A stretch of 64,000 bases of DNA, from positions 52,207 through 116,206 of the IMG/VR virus record IMGVR_UViG_3300036834_000189; one strand, given 5' to 3'. Shown piece by piece: positions 47,770 through 56,860 of this stretch. Below the pieces are notes generated by a model, which was not told the DNA's origin, made no database searches, and saw nothing but the letters and a program-made list of their open reading frames with translations. A program made the translations under genes and the position numbers. This stretch comes from a virus. The number at the start of each line of letters is the position of its first letter. The stretch's first letter is position 1.

Positions 47770-48923
47770 TGTCAATGACCGGTCACGACCAATGGATCAG
47801 AAAATGCTCGTTGACGATCACGCATTCGAGTTCACCATTAGTCACGCCCACCGATCCTACGTCGGGCATCCCGATCGCCGGGGATGCGCCCAAGGCGCTC
47901 AACCTGTCGGACTTCCGCATCCGCTTTAAGACGTACCAAGCTGAGGGTGGCGGGCGTCCGCCTGGTGCATGGATACGCGTCACCAATCTCGCGCCCGACA
48001 CCGAGTGGAGTTTTATCAAGGAGTACAATGGTATCGTGCTGCAGGCGGGATACCTGAACGGGCGGTTTGGGATAATTTTCGCGGGCACGATCAAGGAATA
48101 TCGGCGCGGCCACGAGACGGTGACCGACAGTTTTCTCGACATCTGGGCCGGTGACGGCGACATCGCGTTCAGCCGGTCGGCGATGAACGAAACTCTGGCG
48201 AAGAACTGGAACAACCAGCAGCAGCGCGACAAAATTATAGCTCAGATGGAAAAGGATGGCGGTGTGCAACGTGGGTACAACGCTCAAGCGATAGCCGCTT
48301 TCGCCGCTAATGCGCGCGGCACGACGATGTGGGGGTTCTCGCGCTCGCTAATGAACGGCAATGTCGCGCGCGACGGTCTGGCGTGGGTGCCGATCAACGG
48401 CAAGATCAATGTCGTGCCGTTGAACGGCTACAAGCCCGGTGAGGCAATCGAGTTGTCGAGCGCCACCGGGATGGTCGGCTGGCCTGAGCAGACGCCCGAG
48501 GGGATCGCGGCTACCTGTCTGCTGAACCCGGCGGCGCAAGTCGGCAATTTGATGCACATCGACAACAAGGACATCAATCAGTCGCGCGCGCCCGGTGGCG
48601 GGTTTACGACCCCGGCTATTGGCGGCAGCCCCAACAACCCCGGCTGGGGGCCGACCTTTCTGCAGCCGGTCACCGACGACGGGTTCTACCGGATCATCAA
48701 GGTCGAGCATCACGGCGACACGCGCGGCAACGAGTGGTACACCGAGCTGCTCGGGCTGGCGATCGACGTATCGCAGCCAGGCGCTCAGCAAGGCCAAGCC
48801 GGGACCAGTGATCACGACATCCCGGTGCCGCCGCCGGTTGGGAGCAACCTGCCGACCGGCGACAAACCGGACACCGACCCGACCTCGCCGTTTTACAGTC
48901 CGCCGCTCAATCCGCCAACCTGA
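47769..48923 (+). CDS. Baseplate hub protein (gp27-like)
   Basis: 384 residues. FRIRFKTYQAEGGGRPPGAWIRVTNLAPDT, YNGIVLQAGYLNGRFGIIFAGTIKEYRRGHETVTDSFLDIWAGDG and DDGFYRIIKVEHHGDTRGNEWYTELLGLAI identify the hub family that forms the trimeric platform for the spike. C-terminal 45 residues are Pro-rich. Followed by the spike gene. Confidence 0.8.
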   Translation: MSMTGHDQWIRKCSLTITHSSSPLVTPTDPTSGIPIAGDAPKALNLSDFRIRFKTYQAEGGGRPPGAWIRVTNLAPDTEWSFIKEYNGIVLQAGYLNGRFGIIFAGTIKEYRRGHETVTDSFLDIWAGDGDIAFSRSAMNETLAKNWNNQQQRDKIIAQMEKDGGVQRGYNAQAIAAFAANARGTTMWGFSRSLMNGNVARDGLAWVPINGKINVVPLNGYKPGEAIELSSATGMVGWPEQTPEGIAATCLLNPAAQVGNLMHIDNKDINQSRAPGGGFTTPAIGGSPNNPGWGPTFLQPVTDDGFYRIIKVEHHGDTRGNEWYTELLGLAIDVSQPGAQQGQAGTSDHDIPVPPPVGSNLPTGDKPDTDPTSPFYSPPLNPPT

Positions 48924-48936
48924 CGAAGGTTCGCAA

Positions 48937-49926
48937 ATGCTGCGTCATGAACGCTGGGAGGAGCCTGCCAATGCCGTCGAGGCGGCGATCGGTGGCAAGC
49001 AGGCCGAGATGTGGACGGCGATCCCCGGCATCGTGCAAAAGTTCAACGCGCAGAACAACACGGTCGAGGTACAACCGGCGGTGCAGCGGCGGCGATTGCT
49101 GCCGACCGGCAAATGGATCAACGAGACATTGTCGCCGTGCGTCGATGTCCCGGTGCATTTCCCAGCGGGCGGCGGCTTTACATTGACCGTCCCTGTCAAG
49201 GCTGGTGACGAGGTTCTATTAGTGTTCTCGTCGCGCTGCATCGACGGTTGGTGGGACAAAGGAGGGGTGCAGCCGCAGACTGTCCCGCGCATGCACGACC
49301 CATCGGACGGCTTCGCGATCCTCGGCACCCGCTCGAAGAAGCGCGCCCTGGCGAACGTCTCGACGACGAATGTGCAGTTGCGCGCGGACGACGGCAAGAC
49401 CTTCCTTGAGATCGACGCTAACCAGACGGTGCGGATCGTCGCGCCGACCAAGGTTCGACTCGAAACTCCGTTGCTGGAGGTGACGGGCGACATCAAAGCG
49501 GGCGGCGATGTCATGGCGCATGCCGGTGTCGCGGGTGTTTCGCTTCGGGTGAGCACAGGCAGCACAAGCACAAGCAGCACACCAACGACGACTGATGTAC
49601 CGACGACTACGACTATCAGCGGCATATTGCACATCGCTTCGCAAGTCGATCAAGTCCTGCAAACCGGCGACTTTATCCAAATTGCCGGGGCGCTTGCGAT
49701 CGGCTCGATACCGGGCGGCTCGGAGATCCTCAATGCCGTGCATACGGTCGCCTCGGTCATCGACAGCCGCAATTTTACCGCACTGCTCTCGGGCTTGCTC
49801 CCTGGACAGATCCAGGCAATTGCCGGCAACCCGATCATGCAAGCCATTGTGCACTTGGTGAGCCACGATCACCACGGTGTAAGGGCCGGCTCCGAGATTA
49901 GTCAGAAACCCGTCACCGGCACCTAG
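48937..49926 (+). CDS. Central spike / Gp138-type puncturing protein
   Basis: 329 residues. The OB-like N-terminal domain (MWTAIPGIVQKFNAQNNTVEVQPAVQ, DVPVHFPAGGGFTLTVPVKAGDEVLLVFSSRCIDGWWD) and the ILGTRSKKRAL...VRLETPLLEVTGDIKAGGDVMAHA beta-helix are those of gpV/Gp138 spikes. A Ser/Thr-rich linker (STGSTSTSSTPTTT) and about 90 further residues follow, ending SHDHHGVRAG, a His cluster like those that hold iron at spike tips. It pierces the outer membrane on contraction. Confidence 0.82.
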   Translation: MLRHERWEEPANAVEAAIGGKQAEMWTAIPGIVQKFNAQNNTVEVQPAVQRRRLLPTGKWINETLSPCVDVPVHFPAGGGFTLTVPVKAGDEVLLVFSSRCIDGWWDKGGVQPQTVPRMHDPSDGFAILGTRSKKRALANVSTTNVQLRADDGKTFLEIDANQTVRIVAPTKVRLETPLLEVTGDIKAGGDVMAHAGVAGVSLRVSTGSTSTSSTPTTTDVPTTTTISGILHIASQVDQVLQTGDFIQIAGALAIGSIPGGSEILNAVHTVASVIDSRNFTALLSGLLPGQIQAIAGNPIMQAIVHLVSHDHHGVRAGSEISQKPVTGT

Positions 49927-49943
49927 GCACCTAAGGGGGAGAA

Positions 49944-50612
49944 ATGACCGGGTTCACCGACCGCACCGCGCAGGGCATCCTCAACCACATAACCGGCAAG
50001 GCCGCGCTCTATGGCCTGCCGGTGGCTTATGTCGCACTGTACACTGGGGTCGGCAATGACGGCGGCGTTGGCTTTACCGAGCCTGCCGGCGGTGGCTACG
50101 CACGCGTGACGACTGCTGCAGCCGACTGGAACTCGGCCTCGGGGTCCAGCCCCAGCATCATCACCAACGCCAACCCGCTGGTGTTCCCGACTGCGCCGAC
50201 CGGCAGCTGGGGCACGGTCTTCGCTTTCGGGATTCATGATGCATTGACCGCCGGCAACATCAACGCATGGGACTATCTCGGGAATTTCCCGTGGGTTCCG
50301 GTGACGATCTCGGCGGCATCCCCGGCGGTGCTGACGGCGCACGCGCATGGCTACCTCGCCGGGGACAATGTGGTGTTCTCGGTCGAGTACGGCGGCGCCA
50401 ACCCAGCGTTCAGCGCCGGCAACCTGACCGGCCTCCTGGTGGTTGCGCCCCCGGTCACCACCGACACCTTCACCGTCACCAATGCCGGGGTCGCGGTCAA
50501 CACCTCGGGTACGGGCAGCGGCATGATCCGCAAGGTGGTGGCGCAGGCGATCCCGAGCGGCGCCTCGGCCCCGTCCTTCGCGGCCGGCTCGCTGACCATC
50601 TCGGGCGCGTGA
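49944..50612 (+). CDS. Tail-associated structural protein (222 aa)
   Basis: N-terminal half: FTDRTAQGILNHITGKA, YVALYTGVGNDGGVGFTEPAGGGYARVTT, the signature of a phage tail/fibre-associated family. The second half is a beta repeat domain (VLTAHAHGYLAGDNVVF, TTDTFTVTNAGVAVNTSGTGSGMI). Good SD (GGGGGAG). Probably attached to the baseplate or fibres. Confidence 0.65.
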   Translation: MTGFTDRTAQGILNHITGKAALYGLPVAYVALYTGVGNDGGVGFTEPAGGGYARVTTAAADWNSASGSSPSIITNANPLVFPTAPTGSWGTVFAFGIHDALTAGNINAWDYLGNFPWVPVTISAASPAVLTAHAHGYLAGDNVVFSVEYGGANPAFSAGNLTGLLVVAPPVTTDTFTVTNAGVAVNTSGTGSGMIRKVVAQAIPSGASAPSFAAGSLTISGA

Positions 50613-50615
50613 TCG

Positions 50616-51632
50616 ATGACCATCCTATTCGCCGGTGGCGAGGACACTTCGTTCACCATTTACGGCGGCGTGCAATGGGGGACCGGTCCCGGCAGCGGCG
50701 GCAACCGCCCGGCCTTCAGCCGGCTGGCGGCCGAGATCCAACAGAGCACCGCCGTCGATCCTCCGACCATGCGCATCCAGACCCCGGCTTTCACGCCATC
50801 CGCGGCGATCTGGATTCACGGTTGGGTCTTCAATGGCGACGCAGCGGGCAATAATTTTACGGTAAACCAACAGGTTGCGCTGGCGCGGAGTCCCGACGGT
50901 GTCTCACGGGTACTACTGCGCGCCACCACAACCCGCAATCTCCTCAAACTGTCAACACGCAACGCCGCCGGGACCATCACCGACGTTGCGACCGCGACGA
51001 CGATCATCCCGATAAATGTTTTGGCACAGATCGACTGGCTGATCAACTTCAGCACCGGCTCGACCCTGTACGTCAACGGCGCGGCGGCACTGACCTATGC
51101 CGGCGATCTGCGCACCGACGCCGCGACGGCACTCAACCAGATCGACATCAGCGGGATGAACTATAATTTTTGGGGAGACTACTGGTCGGAAATCATCGTC
51201 GCCGACACCGACACCCGCTCGATGGGGTTGTGGACCCTGCCGCCGGCAGCAGCAGGCAACGCACAGTCCTGGACGCCGAACACGCTCGGGAACATCAACA
51301 AGACGGCGATCAACGACAGCACCTTTATCAGCACGACGGCGAACACCGCGCTAACGGAATGGACGACGCTCACCGCGCCGCCCTCGGGCACCTGGACCGT
51401 GCAGGCGATCGTGCAGAATGCGCGAGTGCAGGTATCGACGACCGGGCCGCAGCATTTCGACTTTGTGGCGCGCACCGCGGCCACCGATTTCCTCGCTGGT
51501 GCGCCGCAAGCGCCGTCATTGGCCTTTAGCAATTTTCAGCACATCTGGCCGGTCAACCCCAACACCGGATTACCCTGGCAAATCACCGACATCGCCGCCG
51601 GGTTCAACCTCGGGATCGAATCGCAGGCCTGA
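50616..51632 (+). CDS. Putative tail protein with lectin-like beta-sandwich (338 aa)
   Basis: After an N-terminal segment rich in Gly, residues about 60-210 (IWIHGWVFNGDAAGNNFTVNQQVALARS, FSTGSTLYVNGAAALTYAG, WGDYWSEIIVADTDTRSMGLW) follow the concanavalin/LamG-like pattern. The C-terminal part (TLTAPPSGTWTVQAIVQNARVQVSTTGP) is another beta domain. It may bind host-surface glycans. Starts three bases after the previous stop. Confidence 0.65.
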   Translation: MTILFAGGEDTSFTIYGGVQWGTGPGSGGNRPAFSRLAAEIQQSTAVDPPTMRIQTPAFTPSAAIWIHGWVFNGDAAGNNFTVNQQVALARSPDGVSRVLLRATTTRNLLKLSTRNAAGTITDVATATTIIPINVLAQIDWLINFSTGSTLYVNGAAALTYAGDLRTDAATALNQIDISGMNYNFWGDYWSEIIVADTDTRSMGLWTLPPAAAGNAQSWTPNTLGNINKTAINDSTFISTTANTALTEWTTLTAPPSGTWTVQAIVQNARVQVSTTGPQHFDFVARTAATDFLAGAPQAPSLAFSNFQHIWPVNPNTGLPWQITDIAAGFNLGIESQA

Positions 51633-51635
51633 CGT

Positions 51636-52544
51636 GTGGCTGACGTTTCAAAGCTCGTCTCCTATGCCGTTCTTCAGGGCGGCGCGGAGAACGCCTCCAA
51701 GCTCGTCTCCTATGCCGTTCTTCAGGGCGGCGCGGAGAACGCCTCCAAGCTAGTCTCGTTCGCGGTCCTCGCGCCGCTGTCGATCGCGCTCACCGGTCGG
51801 ATCGCCACGCAGAGCCAGACGCGCGGCACGGTCGGCATCGGTGTGGCTCCGGCGCTCGCCGGTCGCATCCGCTTCCACGCGACGGGCGCTCTCGCTTCAC
51901 CGCTGCCGCTGGCGGGACGGGCGAGCGCGGTGGGCCGCGCGACCGGCTCGATCGGCGTGAGCCTTCCGGTGCCGCTGGCTGGGCGCATCCGCGTCTCGCT
52001 ACAGGGGCACCCCGCCGATGTCGCGTTCGGCATCGCGCTCGGCGGGCGGATCACGTTCGCTGCACGAGCGCATCCCGAACTGCGAATTCTGATCCCGCTG
52101 CCGCCGACGCCGCTGGTGGCGCCGCCGTCGCGGCCGGCGTTTCAAGTCTACGAGATCCCGATGACGGCGGGTGCACCGCAATTTCAGGTCATCCGGTTGA
52201 GCGGTGTGCGCTACCAAATCGCGGCACACTGGTGTGATCCGCTCGGGGTCTGGGTGCTCGATATCGCCGATCTCGACGGCCACGCAATCGTCAGCGGCAT
52301 TCCGATGATCACCGGGGCCGATCTGCTGGCGCAGTACGCCTATTTGAATTTTGGTGGTCTGCTGCTGGCGCAGAGCGACTTCGACTGGACTGTGCCGCCG
52401 ACCTTCGATACGCTTGGCCGGTTCGGCCACCTTTACTGGATACCGACGCCGCCACCTGTGGTGCCGCCGCCGCGCTACCCGCTGTCGCCGGAAGATCCGC
52501 GCAACGCGCCGCTGCCGACCGAGTCGCCACCGGTCCCGTCATGA
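51636..52544 (+). CDS. Baseplate plug-like protein (DUF6983 domain) with N-terminal repeats
   Basis: GTG 51636. The first 45 residues contain two identical copies of SKLVSYAVLQGGAENA plus a third partial one, from a 48-nt tandem DNA repeat. A series of GRI/AGRI-type strand repeats follows (LTGRIATQ, LAGRIRFH, LAGRIRVS, LGGRITFA). The C-terminal domain (VYEIPMTAGAPQFQVIRL, LGVWVLDIADLDG, GIPMITGADLLAQY, HLYWIP) is the baseplate plug/DUF6983 pattern, shared with the next gene. The two genes look like products of a duplication. Confidence 0.7.
   Translation: MADVSKLVSYAVLQGGAENASKLVSYAVLQGGAENASKLVSFAVLAPLSIALTGRIATQSQTRGTVGIGVAPALAGRIRFHATGALASPLPLAGRASAVGRATGSIGVSLPVPLAGRIRVSLQGHPADVAFGIALGGRITFAARAHPELRILIPLPPTPLVAPPSRPAFQVYEIPMTAGAPQFQVIRLSGVRYQIAAHWCDPLGVWVLDIADLDGHAIVSGIPMITGADLLAQYAYLNFGGLLLAQSDFDWTVPPTFDTLGRFGHLYWIPTPPPVVPPPRYPLSPEDPRNAPLPTESPPVPS
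51645..51740 (+). repeat. 48-nt tandem repeat (two copies plus partial)
   Basis: The block beginning AAGCTCGTCTCCTATGCCG at 51648 is repeated at 51696 without a mismatch over most of its 48 nt, and a third shortened copy starts near 51744. The length is a multiple of three, so protein repeats result. A recent slippage-type duplication. Confidence 0.85.
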
Positions 52545-54346
52545 CCGTGTACGAGATCCCGCTGAAGGGCGGCCAAGGCTCGATCCAGAACCTCGAACTG
52601 ATCCAGGCCGATGGCGTGACGACGCTCGGCGTCCGTCTGTTCGTGCACTGGAACGCTCCGCTCGGGGTATGGGTGCTCGACCTGGACGACGCGCAGGGCA
52701 CCCCGCTGGCCAGCGGCATCCCGATGATCACCGGGGCCGATCTCCTCGCCCAATATCCCTATCTTGGGCTGGGCGGCGCGCTCCTGGCACAGAGCGACTT
52801 CGACTGGACCGTGCCGCCGAACTTTGCCGATCTCGGCGCGACCGGCCATCTGTACTGGATACCCATCGGACCGGCACCGTCGCCACCGCCGGCTTATCCG
52901 CTGTCGCCGGAAGATTTGTCGGACGAGCCGCAACTGCCGACCATCCCGCCGCCGCATGTCGCGCCGCCGCCGTTGACCCCGGCATGCCTCGCCAACGTGG
53001 GGTGGGTCGCGTCGACCGGCGGTCACGGACAGGGTCTCGACCAGTACAACAACTATCTGTCGGATTCGATCTACAACGCCACTACCGGCGCGATCAACGC
53101 GACCATCACGGCGGCAGAGATGGCCGCCGGGGTCAACGCGTGGATCGGCAGCCCGGTGTGCCAGCTGGGCTACGTCAGCCCGACCAGCACGGTGTTGCTA
53201 CACCCGATCCTCGGCGGTCAGTACCTGATTGGCTATTTCGGCGGCAACGACCAGTATGGCGATGCCGCCTTCGCCAAGTGGTTCGCGCTGTATCAGCCCA
53301 GCGCGACCGGTGCGCCGACCGTGGTCGGCGCGGTGTGGTACTCCAACCTGCTCGGCATTCCCTACGCATCGGTGCCGCAGCCGTTTCTCGCTGGCCTGCA
53401 GACTGCCGACGACCCGATCCTGATCCTTGGCGGCTATGGGATTGGCGCATTCGTCACGAGTTTGGCGCCGCTGCCGTCGATCAATCAGATCAAGAGCGGG
53501 ATTTACAGCGGGACAAGCAACCCGTATTACCCGACGCATCCCGGTCAGGTGCCGTACCTGGGCTGGCAATGGCTCGGCAACGAGAACCTCTGCACGTACC
53601 TGTACAATTCGCTGTGGGGACTGAACCTCAACCCGCGCGGCCTGTGGACATTGCCCGGTCCCAATGGCGGCACCAACGTCTATCTGTACTTCAACCGCGC
53701 CTACACCGAATCGTGCATGGGCACGCCCTCGGTTCTCAAGAACCCCGAATTGAACCTGGTGCTGGCGGCGGAATACCCGCATGGCTGTGTGGTGCGCGTC
53801 AACCTGGGTGTGATCCCGGACTTCGACACGTTGCACCGCATCGCCGCCGGCAGCGGTGCACTGCCGCCAACGCCGATGTACACCGTCGACAATGCCGACT
53901 GGCTCGACGCGACCGGCGCGGTGGCGGTGCCGTTCGTCGACGAATACACGTGGTTGTCGACCGGCGCGGCGGGCGGCACCGACGCTTATCAACAGCAGCC
54001 GGCGATCCTCGCTCCGGTTGGTGCGGCGGCTCCCGGCCAATGGTCGGTCGGCATGATCATGCAGGGCATCGACGATGCGCGGACCAACCTCGGGAACACC
54101 CACGAATTTGCCACTATCCGGCTGTTCCGCTACGATCCGCAAACCCAGATCTTCCGCCAGCGGGTAATAATCACTTGTACGGCATGGACCAACGCCACTG
54201 TGCCGCAGCCATACCCGAACAGCGGCGACTACACGACCTTCTTTCATTTTGACGCGGGTGGTCATCTGTGGCTGACCGGCTCGACCGGCAGCACCGGCGT
54301 GGCCAATGTCTATCTCAGCGAATTTGCGTCCGGCATCAGTCCATAA
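52541..54346 (+). CDS. Plug-domain protein with large C-terminal domain of unknown function (601 aa)
   Basis: Residues 1-115 (VYEIPLKGGQGSIQNLELI, LGVWVLDLDDAQG, GIPMITGADLLAQY, GHLYWIP) are a paralogue of the previous protein's plug domain. After a Pro-rich linker, about 440 residues form an unrecognised domain with ILGGYGIGAF, WWW-poor but Tyr/Asn-rich loops and conserved Cys. It may be a hydrolase or receptor-binding domain: the glycine-rich GGYGIGAF hints at a nucleophile-elbow-like turn, but Ser is absent there. Not assigned. Confidence 0.6.
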   Translation: MTVYEIPLKGGQGSIQNLELIQADGVTTLGVRLFVHWNAPLGVWVLDLDDAQGTPLASGIPMITGADLLAQYPYLGLGGALLAQSDFDWTVPPNFADLGATGHLYWIPIGPAPSPPPAYPLSPEDLSDEPQLPTIPPPHVAPPPLTPACLANVGWVASTGGHGQGLDQYNNYLSDSIYNATTGAINATITAAEMAAGVNAWIGSPVCQLGYVSPTSTVLLHPILGGQYLIGYFGGNDQYGDAAFAKWFALYQPSATGAPTVVGAVWYSNLLGIPYASVPQPFLAGLQTADDPILILGGYGIGAFVTSLAPLPSINQIKSGIYSGTSNPYYPTHPGQVPYLGWQWLGNENLCTYLYNSLWGLNLNPRGLWTLPGPNGGTNVYLYFNRAYTESCMGTPSVLKNPELNLVLAAEYPHGCVVRVNLGVIPDFDTLHRIAAGSGALPPTPMYTVDNADWLDATGAVAVPFVDEYTWLSTGAAGGTDAYQQQPAILAPVGAAAPGQWSVGMIMQGIDDARTNLGNTHEFATIRLFRYDPQTQIFRQRVIITCTAWTNATVPQPYPNSGDYTTFFHFDAGGHLWLTGSTGSTGVANVYLSEFASGISP

Positions 54347-54365
54347 AAACGGGGTAAATCCTGTT

Positions 54366-54812
54366 ATGCGGTACAGAAGTTTAGACATCAATGGTGACTA
54401 CAGCTGGGGGAACAATCTCGCCGATTTTCTCGTCGACCGACCCGAGGCGGTGGCCCAGGCGATCCTCACCCGGCTCAAATTGTGGACCGGCGAGTGGTTC
54501 CTCGATTTAACAGCCGGCACCACGTGGCTGCCCAACGTGCCGACACCGGGCACGCCGGGCGTGGTCGGCGTCCAATCCGCCAACGCGGCGCGCGACATCA
54601 TCCTGCGCAACCGCATCTTGGGGACGCAGGGCGTCCTCAGCCTGGTCGACTATCAGAGCCGGGTCGATCCGATCGCGCGGCGGTTCTACGTGTTCGCGAC
54701 AGTCGACACAATCTATCAGGAGCCGGTGTCGATCGCGCTCGGGCTCGGCCCGACCGGATGGTTCACGCTCGACCAGTCGGCACTGGGCGGCCCCGACCGG
54801 CTGGCCCCGTGA
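54366..54812 (+). CDS. gp25-like baseplate wedge protein
   Basis: 148 residues from ATG 54366. MRYRSLDINGDYSWGNNLADFLVDRPEAVAQAILTRLKLWTGEWFLD is the classic gp25-like wedge start. The later AARDIILRNRILGTQGVLSLVDYQS is also typical. It forms the baseplate wedge that nucleates the sheath. Overlaps the next small gene (GTGA). Confidence 0.82.
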   Translation: MRYRSLDINGDYSWGNNLADFLVDRPEAVAQAILTRLKLWTGEWFLDLTAGTTWLPNVPTPGTPGVVGVQSANAARDIILRNRILGTQGVLSLVDYQSRVDPIARRFYVFATVDTIYQEPVSIALGLGPTGWFTLDQSALGGPDRLAP

Positions 54813-54997
54813 CACCGCAACGGGCGTTCTGGTGGGGCTTCTGGACCGCTCTGTGGCGGCACCGCAAGCGCGGCAATACCGCGATCCCGCCGCTGGGCTT
54901 TGTCAAGTCGTGGCGGATGGGGGAGTGCTGTCGCTTTCTGTCCAGCGGGGGCAACCCGCGATATGCGCCTCGATACCTTCGCTGGATGCTAAAATAA
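54809..54997 (+). CDS. Small basic baseplate-region protein (62 aa)
   Basis: GTG 54809 overlaps the preceding TGA. Sequence MTPQRAFWWGFWTALWRHRKR...LGFVKSWRMGECCRF: Trp-rich with positive charge, resembling small phage proteins commonly found between gp25 and the J-like gene. Unknown function. Confidence 0.5.
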   Translation: MTPQRAFWWGFWTALWRHRKRGNTAIPPLGFVKSWRMGECCRFLSSGGNPRYAPRYLRWMLK

Positions 54998-54998
54998 C

Positions 54999-56327
54999 AT
55001 GCTGACGTCGCCGACCTACCCGCTGTCGACTTTGGCATGCACGATCGACTCGACGGGCATCAGCGCGCCGACCTACGACCAGATCCTGTCGAGCCTGCAA
55101 ACCTCGTTCCGCAGCATCTACGGCAGCGACCTGTACCTCGACCCGGATGGCCAGGATATGCAGATGCTGGCGGTGTTTGCGCTGGCGATCTACGACTCGA
55201 ACCAGGCCGCCATCGCCGTCTACAACGAGTTCTCGCCCGCGACCGCGGTCGGCGCGGGGCTCAGCTCGGTCGTCAAGATCAATGGGTTGTTGAGGCTGGT
55301 GTCGACCAACAGCACGGTCGGTGTCGTGATTACCGGGGTTGGCGGCACGGTCATCACCAACGGCGCGGTGTCGGACGACCTCGGCACGCTGTGGGCCTTG
55401 CCGCCTTCGGTGGTCATCGACCCGATCCAGGGCGACGTGCAGGTCACCGCCACGTCTACCGTGCCGGGCGCGATCCAGGCTGGGATCGGCACGGTCACCG
55501 GGATCGCGACACCGACGCGCGGCTGGCAGACCGTCACCAATCCGCTGGCGGCGGTGATCGGTGCCCCGGTCGAGACCGACGCTGCGTTGCGTGAGCGCCA
55601 GTCGATCTCGACGGCATTGCCGAGCCTGTCGGTCAAGGACGGCATCAACGCCGCGGTCGCCGCCGTCAATCAGGTCCAGCGTCTCGAAACCTACGAGAAC
55701 GACACCAACAGCACCGATGTCAACGGCATTCCGCCGCACTCGATTTCGGTCGTTGTCGAGGGTGGCGATGAAACCGACATCTGCAACGCCATTGGCGTCA
55801 AGAAGACCCCAGGGTGTTTCACCTACGGCGATACGGCGCAGATCGTCCTCGACCAGCAGGGGATGCCCAATACCATCGCGTACTTCCCGTTGCGGCTGAT
55901 TACGATCCTGGTCGAAATCACCATCATGCCGCTGCCCGGGTTCACCTCGACGATCAAGGACAACATTGCGCAGTCGGTGGCGTCGCAGATTACCGCGCTG
56001 CCGATCGGTTATGATGTGTATCTCAGCAAGGTCTATGCGTTCTCCGAATTGCCGGTCGATCAGGGCGGGTTGACCTACGATGTTACGAAGATCCGCCTGC
56101 GCCGCCAGGGCACCTTCATCTGGAACGCCGCCGACCCGTCGTTTCACGGGTGGAATTTTGGTCGTTGGGACGGGCCGTTTATGGAGGGTGATGTATCGAT
56201 CGCCTTTAACGAGGCGGCGATCTGCGATGCGGTCGCCGACATCGTCTGGATACAGCTTGCTCCAGGATTGCCGCGCGCCATGGGGGGCGGCACAACCGGG
56301 CGGTCGAGGTTGGTCGCGTGGCGATGA
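54999..56327 (+). CDS. Baseplate J-like protein (gp47-like)
   Basis: 442 residues. ISAPTYDQILSSLQTSFRSIYGSDLYLDPDGQDMQMLAVFALAIYDSNQAAIAVYNEFSP is the J-like N-terminus. The middle GTVTGIATPTRGWQTVTNPLAAVIGAPVETDAALRERQ is diagnostic. Baseplate wedge component; partner of the gp25-like and DUF2612 proteins on both sides. Stop overlaps the next start (ATGA). Confidence 0.87.
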   Translation: MLTSPTYPLSTLACTIDSTGISAPTYDQILSSLQTSFRSIYGSDLYLDPDGQDMQMLAVFALAIYDSNQAAIAVYNEFSPATAVGAGLSSVVKINGLLRLVSTNSTVGVVITGVGGTVITNGAVSDDLGTLWALPPSVVIDPIQGDVQVTATSTVPGAIQAGIGTVTGIATPTRGWQTVTNPLAAVIGAPVETDAALRERQSISTALPSLSVKDGINAAVAAVNQVQRLETYENDTNSTDVNGIPPHSISVVVEGGDETDICNAIGVKKTPGCFTYGDTAQIVLDQQGMPNTIAYFPLRLITILVEITIMPLPGFTSTIKDNIAQSVASQITALPIGYDVYLSKVYAFSELPVDQGGLTYDVTKIRLRRQGTFIWNAADPSFHGWNFGRWDGPFMEGDVSIAFNEAAICDAVADIVWIQLAPGLPRAMGGGTTGRSRLVAWR

Positions 56328-56845
56328 GCACCGATCTGACCTACTACACCACCAAAGTCACCAGCGAACACAACGACAAGCCCAACTTCATGGCGATGGT
56401 CTCGTTGCTGGCGCAGGCGCTGGTCGACGAGCAGAAAATACTCTTGTCGATGCCGGGGCTCTACGATCTCGACGCTGCCGTCGGCGCCCAACTCGACACG
56501 GTCGGTCGGTGGATCGGGGTTACGCGTTTTGTCCAAGTGCCCTTTGGCACGGGCACTCTGACCGAGCTTGAGGATACCCACTACCGCATCCTGCTGCGCG
56601 CCAGGATCATCTCGAACCAATGGGACGGTACCGTCGCCGACGCCTATCGGGCGTGGGGTGTGCTGTTCGCCGGTACCGGCTTACAGGTGCTGATCCAGGA
56701 TTACGACAACATGTCGATGGGGCTGGGATTGACCGGCCCGTCCGATGCCGAGACCCAGGCGCTCTTCCTCGCCGGGTTGTTGGAACTCAAACCCAGCGGC
56801 GTCAGTGTCGCCTATTACATCGGCACGCCGCCACCACCACCATAA
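56324..56845 (+). CDS. DUF2612 baseplate wedge / tail protein I-like
   Basis: ATG 56324 overlapping the J-like TGA. YYTTKVTSEHNDKPNFMAMVSLLAQALVDEQKILLSMPGLYDLDAAVGAQLDTVGRWIGVTR and ILLRARIISNQWDGTVADAYRAWGVLF are the DUF2612 signature. 173 residues, normal length. It connects the wedge to the fibre genes that follow. Confidence 0.85.
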   Translation: MSTDLTYYTTKVTSEHNDKPNFMAMVSLLAQALVDEQKILLSMPGLYDLDAAVGAQLDTVGRWIGVTRFVQVPFGTGTLTELEDTHYRILLRARIISNQWDGTVADAYRAWGVLFAGTGLQVLIQDYDNMSMGLGLTGPSDAETQALFLAGLLELKPSGVSVAYYIGTPPPPP

Positions 56846-56860
56846 ATAAAGAGGGAACAG

